DNA from: Lachnospiraceae bacterium
GTDB lineage: Bacteria; Bacillota; Clostridia; Lachnospirales; Lachnospiraceae
NCBI GenBank assembly: GCA_017546025.1
Contig: JAFYYS010000015.1
Span: forward strand, 47,814-111,813
DNA: 64,000 bases
Reading direction: 5' to 3'
Positions 1-7,483 of the stretch are shown here, piece by piece; within the stretch, counting starts at the first letter, position 1, and every line of letters starts with the position of its first letter. Both the position numbers and the translations under genes were made by a program. Under the pieces are notes generated by a model, which saw only the letters and a program-made list of their open reading frames with translations, searched no databases and had not been told where the DNA came from.

Positions 1-501
1 TACTTCCGTATGGATCGATTCATAGCTGTAATTCAGCCTCGGGAAAAACATCTTTGCATATCCGATGTAGGAGAGCGCCTCATCAACAGAGTTAAAACGT
101 CTTATAACGGTTTCCGGCATAATGCTGTCTGTAGGGGAAGCATTTGCGACACGTTCCGGAATCTCATCCATCGCGGCAAGAACGCTGCCCTTAATATCCG
201 AAACGCTCACCCGCGTGTCCTCATCGGTCTCGTAACGGAAGGTGTTATATTCTTTTCCGTCAACCTTTTCTTTTTCGTTCTTCAGGGTGCCGCCACGCAG
301 AAGAGGCGCAGCAAGTGCGGTTCCGCCGATCAGTAAAACAGCGGCTGCAGCCAGTAGGAAGACTTTGCGTCCTTTGCGCATTCCGCCCCGCGATTCGGTC
401 GCCGCGAACCGGGTTTCCGAAGCAGAGTCGATTGCTTCCGTCCCGGCAAATACCGAATCATTCAGCTGTCCGATGGCATCTATCAACTGTTTTTTGTTCA
501 T
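1..501 (-). CDS. Membrane protein encoded behind an ECF sigma factor, likely anti-sigma or regulated partner (partial, runs off left edge)
   Basis: The first 167 residues are visible and stay open to the window edge. The start ATG (499-501) overlaps the sigma-factor stop as ATGA and has a strong AGGAGGGA site inside the sigma gene, so the two are translationally coupled. Residues 1-44 are polar and cytoplasmic-looking with a basic stretch (RGGMRKGRK). Residues 46-66 form one hydrophobic helix ending in ALAAPLL, and the rest is predicted extracellular. This layout is usual for anti-sigma factors or DUF4179-type proteins encoded with ECF sigma factors. No zinc-binding HXXXCXXC anti-sigma motif is visible. 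The role is inferred from position and topology; the C-terminal domain lies outside the window. Confidence 0.7.
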   Translation of the reverse strand, partial: MNKKQLIDAIGQLNDSVFAGTEAIDSASETRFAATESRGGMRKGRKVFLLAAAAVLLIGGTALAAPLLRGGTLKNEKEKVDGKEYNTFRYETDEDTRVSVSDIKGSVLAAMDEIPERVANASPTDSIMPETVIRRFNSVDEALSYIGYAKMFFPRLNYSYESIHTEV

Positions 502-1058
502 ACCGAAAATCCCTCCTTCTTTAAGTAAGACCTGAGCTTCTTTCGCAGCCGGAATAAAATGGTCTTGGCCTTCGACTCGCTCATTCCGCATGAGAAAGCA
601 GCTTCTTTGAGAGATTGAAAGGAAAAGTATCGGGCAAGGAACAGCTTGCGGACATTCGTTGGCTGCTTCAGCAAAAATGAGCCGATTGCTTCGCGAAGAA
701 GAGAAGAATCCAACGCTTCCTCAGGCGAAGCCTCCGGAGAAACAACCTCGTCAAGCTCCTCGATGGAAAATGTGAATTCTTCCGACCGGCGCTTCTCACT
801 TGTGTTATAGCGCACACGGTCGATTGCCTTAGCACGGACAATCTTTGCCAGATATAAGGACAGGTGCTCCGGGCGGTTTGCGGGGATGGACTCCCAGGCG
901 GCCAGATATGTGTCGTTCACGCATTCTTCTGCATCCTGCTCGTTCCCGAGAATCTGCATCGCCGTTTTCATCAGATACCGGTGATATTTCTCCTGGGTCT
1001 GCCGGATGGCACCTTCGTCCTGTTTTCGATACAATTCTATGATTTCCGAGTCTGTCAT
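498..1058 (-). CDS. ECF-type RNA polymerase sigma factor
   Basis: A 186-residue sigma-70 family protein. Region 2 (about residues 10-85) contains ILGNEQDAEECVNDTYLAAWESIP, the core-binding and -10 recognition helices, followed by the DRVR basic helix. Region 4 (about 120-185) has the helix-turn-helix LKEAAFSCGMSESKAKTILFRLRKKLR. Only regions 2 and 4 are present, as in ECF sigma factors. I chose the ATG at 1058 over one 33 bases upstream because GGGAGGT lies seven bases before it and the best ECF-like promoter would start transcription downstream of the longer start. It overlaps the membrane-protein gene by four bases, which suggests that protein controls its activity. The regulon cannot be read from the sequence. 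Confidence 0.88.
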   Translation of the reverse strand: MTDSEIIELYRKQDEGAIRQTQEKYHRYLMKTAMQILGNEQDAEECVNDTYLAAWESIPANRPEHLSLYLAKIVRAKAIDRVRYNTSEKRRSEEFTFSIEELDEVVSPEASPEEALDSSLLREAIGSFLLKQPTNVRKLFLARYFSFQSLKEAAFSCGMSESKAKTILFRLRKKLRSYLKKEGFSV

Positions 1059-1091
1059 AGGATACCTCCCGTTTGTTCTCTCACCCAACAA

Positions 1092-1118
1092 GTCGAAAGA
1101 ACAAACCGCCTGGTTGCA
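1092..1118 (-). promoter_or_regulatory. Candidate ECF-type autoregulated promoter
   Basis: On the minus strand TGCAACC (1112-1118) is followed after 16 bases by CGAC (1092-1095). That is the spacing and general form of ECF-sigma promoters (an AAC-type -35 and a CG-type -10). It sits about 35 bases before the chosen sigma start. Autoregulation is inferred; the -10 is only a partial match. Confidence 0.35.
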
Positions 1119-1302
1119 AAAACTTTTACATACCGTGACAATATTTCGCGTATAACCGGCAACCTTCCGTTACAGTACAAACTATTCTGTTGCCGGGAAA
1201 TTGCAACCTACCTGCAAGTATAACTGGTTACATCCCGATACCCTGCAAACGAATCGCTTACGATGCTCCGCCAAGGGCCTGAAAGCACCTATGTACCTGT
1301 TC

Positions 1303-1531
1303 CGGTTGCATCGTCAGTAACCATAAACTGCAGCCCCGATACAATTTACTCCGGTTGCATCGGGTAATTCAAGGAAAGCAGCCGCGCCAAGAGGCGGCCC
1401 TGAGAAGGATTGTTCTCCTTCTTCAGGGCCGCCTGCTTAGGCAGGCTGCTTCTATTAATCTCTGTATCTCCGATGCAACCGTCCGTCACAGGTCCCTGGG
1501 GCTGCATCCCTGTACCCTGTCGATGCAACCG
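1303..1531. repeat. Nested inverted-repeat element (palindromic, about 230 bp) downstream of parC
   Basis: The 11-mer CGGTTGCATCG occurs at 1303-1313 and 1352-1362. Its exact reverse complement occurs at 1471-1481 and 1521-1531, with matching 49- and 50-base spacing. Between them lie a second inverted repeat, AAGCAGCC (1376-1383) / GGCTGCTT (1444-1451), and a long central hairpin, GGCGGCCCTGA (1393-1403) / TCAGGGCCGCC (1423-1433), with an inner GAAGGA/TCCTTC stem. All arms share a centre near 1413-1417. The central hairpin could end the parC transcript, but no clear U-tract follows. There is no coding potential. The rest of the 1092-1542 gap holds only loose GGTTGCA-like copies near 1112 and 1200. 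Confidence 0.75.
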
Positions 1532-1542
1532 TAAAACTGTAC

Positions 1543-3789
1543 CTACAAAGTCGCTTTCTGTCCTTTTGCTGCACGTTTCCGGTTGCGGATTTTCTTGGCA
1601 TGGTAGGTCTTGCCGTCAAAGGTAAATTCCTCTGCGTTCTGATCAAGCGACGTGCCGAAAATGACATGGTCGTTCTTGTCAAGAGAAATGCCCTTAACAC
1701 CCTTACTGGTCTTCTTGAGCTCGGGCACCTCGTCAAGCGGGAAACCGAGAGAAAGCTTCTTCTCGGTCATCAAAATGACCTTCTGGTGTCCGGAGGTCAC
1801 TTCCTTGGCGGTCATGGCGCGGAGGCCGACAATGAGGTCGTTGTCCTCGAGCTTCGTCGTATTTACCACGGCACGGTTCGTGTCGAACTCGATGCCGGAA
1901 ACCTGCTTCACAAGGCCGTTTCTGGTGACGAAGAGGAGCATCGAATTGAACAGGTCCTCAAAGGCGATGAACAAAACGGCATCTTCCGAGCCGATCTTGG
2001 TGAGCGTCTGGTAGAGGGTACCCTTATCACGGACCTTGGCACGCGGAATCTGGGAAACCTTGAGCTGGTACATGTTGCCCTGCGCGGTGAAGATGCACAG
2101 GCGGTCGTTCGAGCGGATCGGGCAGATGTGCGTGAATTCGGCAAGTGTTTCCGGGGCGGCCTTCTGGTAGGAGGGCGTGTCGACGGATTTCATGTAGCCG
2201 AACCGGTCGATGAGAAGCATCAGATCCTCAATCTTTTCTTCGACGACATATGCCTTTGTCGCTTCGGTCGTGATGACGGTCTTGCGCTCGGTGAAGAAGC
2301 GGGTGCGGAACTCGAGAAGCTGTTCCTCGATGACCTTGTATAGTTCGCTCTTGCGGCCGAGAATCCTGTTGTAGCGCTTGATGTTCTTCTGGAGCTCGTC
2401 GTCCTCCTGCTGCAGCTTGAGAAGTTCGAGACCGACCAGTTTAGAAAGCTGCATCGCGAGAATCGCATCGGCCTGACGTTCCGTGAAATCAAACTGCTTG
2501 GCGGCCTTTTTGGCTTCCTCAGTCTTGAAGCGGATATCGTCGATGATGCCGTGCATCAGGCATTCGCGGGCTTGGCGGAGATCTTTCGAGCCGCGGAGCA
2601 CTTCGATGATGAAATCGATGACATCAACGGCGCGAATCAAACCGTCCACAACCTCGAGACGCTTTGTCGCACGGTCCAGGAGATACTGATATTCCTTTGT
2701 ATAAAGCTCATCCTGGAAGTCGATGAATTCCTGGAGAAGACGCTTGAGCGGGAAGGTACCGGGCTGGCCGTCCTTGACCGCGATGAAGTTTACACCGTAC
2801 GTATCCTCGAGAGAGGTTTTCTTATATAAGCCGTTCAAAAGGTTCTCGGGGTCGCGGTCCTTCTTGACCTCGATGACAATGCGGAGACCTTCCTTGGAGG
2901 ACTCGTCCCTGACGTCCGCGATTTCTTCAAAGGTCTTATTTCGGACGGCGTCCGCGAGCTCCTCGACAAGCTTGGTCTTGTTGCCTGCAGCCGTGTACGG
3001 AATCTCGGTGATGACGATGTTCTTCTTGCCGTATTCGCCGTTCTCGATTTCGGCTTTGGCGCGGATGCGGACTTTGCCTTCGCCGGTTTCATACATCTGC
3101 AAAAGCTCGTCGCCGTTGACAATTGTGCCGCCGGTCGGGAAGTCCGGCCCGGGGATGAGCTGCATCAGGTCCTCAGTCGTGATATACGGGTCATGCATGA
3201 CCGCAATCGCGCCGTCGATGACTTCAACCGGATTGTGCGGCGGAATGCTCGTTGCCATGCCGACTGCGATACCGGTCGTGCCGTTGATCAAAAGGTTCGG
3301 GAGCATGGCCGGCAGAACGGTCGGCTCCTTTTCGTTCTCATCAAAGTTCGGGACAAATTCGACGAGTCCCTGATCCAGGTGATCGAGCATCGTCATGGCG
3401 CCTTCCGAGAGTCTTGCCTCGGTGTAACGCATGGCAGCAGCGCCGTCACCGTCAATTGAACCGAAGTTGCCGTGGCCGTCCACAAGCGGGATGGCGAGAG
3501 AGTAGTCCTCGGTCATATGCACGAGTGCTTCGTAAATCGAAGAGTCTCCGTGCGGGTGGTATTTACCCATGGTATCGCCGACGATACGGGCGCTCTTACG
3601 GTGCGGCTTCTTCGGGTCAAGCCCGAGTTCCTTCATGGCATAAAGGATACGCCGCTGCACCGGTTTTAAGCCGTCCCTCACATCCGGAATGGCACGGGCG
3701 ATGATGACGCTCATCGCATAGTCACGGAAGGAGGTTTTCATTTCTTCCGCAAAATCCAGCTGGATTACGGATTCTTTTTCGGTATTCAA
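1543..3789 (-). CDS. parC: DNA topoisomerase IV-type subunit A
   Basis: The breakage-reunion subunit of a type IIA topoisomerase, which cuts and rejoins both DNA strands with the ATPase subunit encoded just upstream. The active-site tyrosine is Tyr122 in [11 protein letters not shown]. The quinolone-pocket helix reads [14 protein letters not shown], with Ser83 and Glu87 at the usual positions, so it is the drug-sensitive form. The length (748 residues) and the C-terminal beta-pinwheel are shorter than typical gyrase A, and I find no GyrA-box QRRGGKG, so I call it ParC rather than GyrA. Some clostridial annotations call such pairs a second gyrase. The start is TTG with AGGAGG nine bases upstream, 16 bases behind parE. 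Confidence 0.85.
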   Translation of the reverse strand: MNTEKESVIQLDFAEEMKTSFRDYAMSVIIARAIPDVRDGLKPVQRRILYAMKELGLDPKKPHRKSARIVGDTMGKYHPHGDSSIYEALVHMTEDYSLAIPLVDGHGNFGSIDGDGAAAMRYTEARLSEGAMTMLDHLDQGLVEFVPNFDENEKEPTVLPAMLPNLLINGTTGIAVGMATSIPPHNPVEVIDGAIAVMHDPYITTEDLMQLIPGPDFPTGGTIVNGDELLQMYETGEGKVRIRAKAEIENGEYGKKNIVITEIPYTAAGNKTKLVEELADAVRNKTFEEIADVRDESSKEGLRIVIEVKKDRDPENLLNGLYKKTSLEDTYGVNFIAVKDGQPGTFPLKRLLQEFIDFQDELYTKEYQYLLDRATKRLEVVDGLIRAVDVIDFIIEVLRGSKDLRQARECLMHGIIDDIRFKTEEAKKAAKQFDFTERQADAILAMQLSKLVGLELLKLQQEDDELQKNIKRYNRILGRKSELYKVIEEQLLEFRTRFFTERKTVITTEATKAYVVEEKIEDLMLLIDRFGYMKSVDTPSYQKAAPETLAEFTHICPIRSNDRLCIFTAQGNMYQLKVSQIPRAKVRDKGTLYQTLTKIGSEDAVLFIAFEDLFNSMLLFVTRNGLVKQVSGIEFDTNRAVVNTTKLEDNDLIVGLRAMTAKEVTSGHQKVILMTEKKLSLGFPLDEVPELKKTSKGVKGISLDKNDHVIFGTSLDQNAEEFTFDGKTYHAKKIRNRKRAAKGQKATL

Positions 3790-3805
3790 AACTTATTGCC
3801 TCCTG

Positions 3806-5749
3806 TCAGGTGATATCCAGATTCGCGTACTTGGCTTCGTCAATGATGAACTGTCTTCTCGGGACAACGTTGCTGCCCATCAGAAGACTGGTGACCTCGT
3901 CGGCCTCCACGGTGTCGCCGATGGAAACCTGCGCAATCACGCGCTGCGCGGGGTCAAGCGTTGTCTCCCAAAGTTGGTGGGCATCCATTTCACCGAGACC
4001 CTTATAGCGCTGCAGGGAATGAATCTTACCCTTGCTTTCCTCGATCTCGCGGCGCTTTTTGTCGAGCTCGAAGTCGTTCATCAGATACATGCTTTCCTTC
4101 TTCGCGCCCTTCTTGCCGGGAACCTCGTATTCAATCTTGTAAAGCGGCGGAAGACCGCGGTACACCTTGCCCTCCAAAATCAGCTCCGGCATGAAGCGGT
4201 AGAAAAATGTGAGGAGAAGCGTACTGATATGCGCGCCGTCGACATCGGCATCGGTCAGGATGATGATCTTGTCGTAACGGAGCTTGTTGATATCGAATTC
4301 CTCGCTGATGCCGCAGCCGAAGGCGGAGATCATCGAGCGGATTTCGTTGTTCTGCAAAATCTTTTCGAGCGTTGCTTTTTCAACGTTCAGAATCTTACCG
4401 CGGAGCGGAAGCACGGCCTGCGTCTTACGGTCGCGGGCGTTCTTTACGGTGCCGCCTGCGGAATCACCCTCGACGATGTAGATCTCGCACTCGGCGGGCT
4501 TCTTCGAGGAACATGCGGCAAGCTTGCTCTTGGTGTCGAAGTCGTTCAGCTGCTTCAAAACGGCGGAGCGTGCCTTGTCGCTTGCCTGACGGGCTTTGCA
4601 GGAACGCGCGGTGTTATCGAGAATCGCGCGGAGCACTTCGACATTCTTATCAAAGTATCTGGTCACCTCCGCGGCAAATACTTCGTCAACTGCCGTCTTC
4701 GCGTCGGTATTGCCGAGCTTCGTCTTCGTCTGGCCCTCAAACTGCGGGTCGGGATGCTTGATCGAAACGATGGCGACGAGTCCGTTCCGGACATCCTTGC
4801 CGTCGTAGTTTTCGTCCTTATCCTTAAGGTAACCGAGCTCTCTTGCGTAGGAGTTCAGCACACGGGTGAGCGCGGTCTTGAAACCGGTCACGAGCGTACC
4901 GCCGTCCACGACGTTGATGCGGTTACAGTATGCATTAATCTGTTCGGAATAATCGTTGATGTACTGCAGGGCAACCTCAACCTCAATGTCGCCCTTGCTG
5001 CCCTCGATGTAAATCGGCTCGGCGTGAAGCGGCGTTGCCTCGCGGTTGATGTAGGAGATGAAGCTCTTGATGCCGTGCTCCTCATAGTAGACGCGCTCGT
5101 CGCCGGTCTTTTCGTCGCGGAAGCGGAGCGTCAGGCCCTTGTTGAGGAAGGCGATTTCCTTGAGCCTCTTGCAGATGGTCTCGGGGCTGAACTTGATTGT
5201 TTCGAAGATTTCGGGGTCGGGATAGAAGGTGACCTTCGTTCCGGTGTCGCTCTTCTTACACGTTCCGATGACCGGAAGCAGTCCGTTCTCAAGCTTCGTG
5301 ACCGGATGCCCGCCCTTTTCATAGGAATCGAGATAAATGTTACCGTTCCTCTTGATTTCAACCATCATCTTCGAGGAGAGCGCATTCACGACGGAAGCGC
5401 CTACACCGTGCAGACCGCCGGAAACTTTGTATACGGTATTGCCGAACTTGCCGCCCGCGTGAAGAATCGTATAAACGACACGCGCGGTCGGAATCTTCTT
5501 GGTCGGATGAATGTCAACCGGAACGCCGCGGCCGTTGTCGATGATCGTAATGCCGCCGTCCTTTTGTAAGATAATCTGAACCTCGTTGCAATATCCCGCC
5601 AGATGCTCGTCGATGCCGTTGTCGAGAATCTCCCAGATGAGGTGGTGAAGTCCCTTCGTACCGGTTGAACCGATATACATGCCGGGACGTTTCCGAACCG
5701 CCTCAAGACCCTCCAGAACAACGATTTGACTGCCGTCGTATTCAGCCAT
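3806..5749 (-). CDS. parE: DNA topoisomerase IV-type subunit B (ATPase)
   Basis: The 647-residue ATPase subunit that drives strand passage with the product of the next gene. It has a GHKL ATPase fold (EILDNGIDEH; IIDNGRGVPVDIHP; GLHGVGASVVNALS), a transducer domain, a TOPRIM metal site (EGDSAGG near the middle, DADVDGAHI later) and the C-terminal RYKGLGEMDAHQLWETTLDP signature. The frame is open 68 codons further upstream, but that extension contains the promoter and lacks homology. ATG 5749 follows AAGGAAGG and begins MAEYDGSQIVVLEGLEAVRKRPGMYIG, the normal N-terminus. GyrB and ParE are hard to separate by motif; the name follows the partner subunit and the lack of replication-origin genes nearby. 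Confidence 0.87.
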   Translation of the reverse strand: MAEYDGSQIVVLEGLEAVRKRPGMYIGSTGTKGLHHLIWEILDNGIDEHLAGYCNEVQIILQKDGGITIIDNGRGVPVDIHPTKKIPTARVVYTILHAGGKFGNTVYKVSGGLHGVGASVVNALSSKMMVEIKRNGNIYLDSYEKGGHPVTKLENGLLPVIGTCKKSDTGTKVTFYPDPEIFETIKFSPETICKRLKEIAFLNKGLTLRFRDEKTGDERVYYEEHGIKSFISYINREATPLHAEPIYIEGSKGDIEVEVALQYINDYSEQINAYCNRINVVDGGTLVTGFKTALTRVLNSYARELGYLKDKDENYDGKDVRNGLVAIVSIKHPDPQFEGQTKTKLGNTDAKTAVDEVFAAEVTRYFDKNVEVLRAILDNTARSCKARQASDKARSAVLKQLNDFDTKSKLAACSSKKPAECEIYIVEGDSAGGTVKNARDRKTQAVLPLRGKILNVEKATLEKILQNNEIRSMISAFGCGISEEFDINKLRYDKIIILTDADVDGAHISTLLLTFFYRFMPELILEGKVYRGLPPLYKIEYEVPGKKGAKKESMYLMNDFELDKKRREIEESKGKIHSLQRYKGLGEMDAHQLWETTLDPAQRVIAQVSIGDTVEADEVTSLLMGSNVVPRRQFIIDEAKYANLDIT

Positions 5750-5807
5750 AACAGAACCTTCCTTACCAGAATTGTCAGACACTAGCGATTGTGCCCATAC
5801 CAATAAA

Positions 5808-5836
5808 AATATACCATATTTAGCAAGTGTTTGCAA
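5808..5836 (-). promoter_or_regulatory. Sigma-A promoter for parE-parC
   Basis: On the minus strand TTGCAA (5831-5836), a 17-base spacer and TATATT (5808-5813) lie about 60 bases before the parE start. The 300-base gap between parE and lysA holds this promoter and a divergent one for lysA; nothing else is recognised in it. Confidence 0.7.
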
Positions 5837-5995
5837 GCAAAAGATGGCAAAATCGAAAATTTGTTCGTATTTTCCAAAGCAAATGACATGAATCGTCCGA
5901 ATATGGGAAAATATGCTCCATTTACGGAATTCGCTTTTCCGTTGTAAAATCAACTTAAGATGGGAGGAAAGGGGTTAATTTCTCTGAAAAATGTG

Positions 5996-6024
5996 TTGCA
6001 AACGGGGTGGCATCGTGTTATAAT
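5996..6024 (+). promoter_or_regulatory. Sigma-A promoter for lysA
   Basis: TTGCAA (5996-6001), a 17-base spacer and a perfect TATAAT (6019-6024) lie about 25 bases before the lysA Shine-Dalgarno. The leader is too short to hold a lysine riboswitch. Confidence 0.78.
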
Positions 6025-6054
6025 GACGAAGATTTTTGCAGAAAGGAGAGTAAC

Positions 6055-7320
6055 ATGAGCAAGAAACCGTTTGTAACCAAACAGCAGATTGAAGAGATTG
6101 TAAAGACGTATCCTACGCCTTTCCATATCTATGACGAAGCTGCGATCAGACGCAATGCACGCGAACTTCAGGCTGCATTCGCCTGGAATAAAGGTTATAA
6201 GGAGTTTTTTGCGGTTAAGGCTACTCCCAATCCGTATATTTTGAAAATCATGCGGGAAGAAGGCTGCGGTGCAGACTGCTCTTCCTATACGGAACTCTGC
6301 CTTGCCGACGCGGCGGGAATGAAGGCAGGAGATATTATGTTCTCCTCCAACGAAACGCCCCGCGGAGAGTTTACCAAGGCACGTGAATTGGGTGCATATA
6401 TCAACCTTGACGATGTTACGCATATTCCTTTCCTGCAGGAGGAGTGCGGCATTCCGGAGACCGTTTGCATGCGGTACAACCCCGGCGGAATCTATGAGCT
6501 CGGAAACGGCATCATGGACAACCCCGGCGACGCCAAATACGGCTGCACGAAGGAGCAGCTGATCGCGGCTTTTGGCGAGTTGAAAGCTCTCGGAGTAAAG
6601 CATTTCGGTGTGCATTCGTTCCTCGTAAGCAATACGACGGCGGAGAACTATTATCCGACTCTGGCTCGGACTCTGTTCACGCTCACAGTGGAGCTTAACA
6701 AGGCTACCGGTGCGCATATCGCTTTTGTGAATCTTTCAGGCGGAATCGGCATCCCGTACCGTCCGGACCAGTCAGCCGTTGACATTGCGGCAGTCGGTCG
6801 CGGCGTGAAGGAAGCATTTGACGAGATTCTTGTGCCTGCAGGTATGGGTGATGTTGCCATCTATACCGAGCTGGGCCGTTATATGCTTGCGCCTTACGGC
6901 GGGCTTGTTGTCCGGGCGATTCATGAGAAGCACATTTACAAAGAGTACATCGGCGTGGACGCCTGCGCCGTCAACCTGATGCGGCCTGCAATGTACGGGG
7001 CGTATCATCACATCACGGTTTTGGGGAAGGAGAATGAGCCGTGTGATCACACTTATGATGTGGTAGGTTCCCTTTGCGAAAACAATGATAAGTTTGCGAT
7101 TGACCGCAAACTGCCGAAGATCGATATCGGCGATTACCTGTTCATACATGATACCGGTGCCCACGGCTTTGCCATGGGGTACAATTACAACGGTAAACTG
7201 AAATCTGCGGAGCTCCTGCTACGGCCGGACGGTTCCGTGAAAATGATCCGAAGAGCGGAAACGCCGGGGGATTACTTCGCAACCTTTGATTTCAGCGACA
7301 TTATGAAAGGTCATTTCTGA
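6055..7320 (+). CDS. lysA: Diaminopimelate decarboxylase
   Basis: A PLP enzyme of fold type III (alanine-racemase-like barrel) that makes L-lysine from meso-diaminopimelate. The PLP lysine lies in EFFAVKATPNPYI near residue 50. Further family marks are CGADCSSYTELCLADAAG, the glycine loop NLSGGIGIPY, the ELGRYML segment, GSLCENND with the substrate-side cysteine, and HDTGAHGFAMGYNYNG near the C-terminus. At 421 residues it has normal length. ATG 6055 is preceded by GAAAGGAGAG; a longer open frame from 6007 would begin inside the promoter. It is monocistronic, with its own promoter and terminator. The main alternative in the same fold is carboxynorspermidine decarboxylase, but no spermidine genes are nearby. 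Confidence 0.85.
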   Translation: MSKKPFVTKQQIEEIVKTYPTPFHIYDEAAIRRNARELQAAFAWNKGYKEFFAVKATPNPYILKIMREEGCGADCSSYTELCLADAAGMKAGDIMFSSNETPRGEFTKARELGAYINLDDVTHIPFLQEECGIPETVCMRYNPGGIYELGNGIMDNPGDAKYGCTKEQLIAAFGELKALGVKHFGVHSFLVSNTTAENYYPTLARTLFTLTVELNKATGAHIAFVNLSGGIGIPYRPDQSAVDIAAVGRGVKEAFDEILVPAGMGDVAIYTELGRYMLAPYGGLVVRAIHEKHIYKEYIGVDACAVNLMRPAMYGAYHHITVLGKENEPCDHTYDVVGSLCENNDKFAIDRKLPKIDIGDYLFIHDTGAHGFAMGYNYNGKLKSAELLLRPDGSVKMIRRAETPGDYFATFDFSDIMKGHF

Positions 7321-7362
7321 TTCGGTTTCGGCAAATGTGACGAAACCAACGTGAAATGGATC

Positions 7363-7393
7363 GGGCACGACGGTTTCCGTTGTGCCCTTTTTT
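7363..7393 (+). terminator. Intrinsic terminator after lysA
   Basis: Stem GGGCACGACGG (7363-7373) pairs with CGTTGTGCCC (7378-7387), followed directly by six T. It separates lysA from the transporter unit. Confidence 0.85.
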
Positions 7394-7453
7394 ATTGCTT
7401 TCAAAAAGGGAAGCAGGCCATCAGGTCTGCGAAGGGAAATCAAGCTTTAAAGG

Positions 7454-7467
7454 CTGCCTTACGGCAG
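7454..7467 (+). promoter_or_regulatory. Short hairpin just upstream of the first ABC gene's ribosome site
   Basis: CTGCC (7454-7458), loop TTAC, GGCAG (7463-7467), ending 16 bases before the start codon. Similar small hairpins sit at the two following junctions of this unit and before the ABC-F gene. No T-run follows, so it is not a terminator. A role in mRNA stability or processing is inferred. Confidence 0.4.
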
Positions 7468-7483
7468 AGAAATGAGGATAACA

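Noticed and set aside
3974..5569. A long open frame of 531 codons on the plus strand across parE
   Set aside because: It is the complementary reading of a well-supported parE gene, has no ribosome site or recognisable domain, and its residue make-up is that of an antisense shadow.
1543..5749. Naming the pair gyrA/gyrB
   Set aside because: No GyrA-box in the short C-terminal domain and none of the replication-origin genes that usually flank gyrase. ParC/ParE fits better, though a second gyrase-like pair is not excluded.
5950..6717. A 255-codon minus-strand frame over the lysA start
   Set aside because: Antisense shadow of lysA and its promoter; no ribosome site or domain.
6055..7320. Carboxynorspermidine decarboxylase instead of LysA
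   Set aside because: The GSLCENND and HDTGAHG segments and the lone lysA-type promoter fit diaminopimelate decarboxylase; no polyamine genes are nearby.
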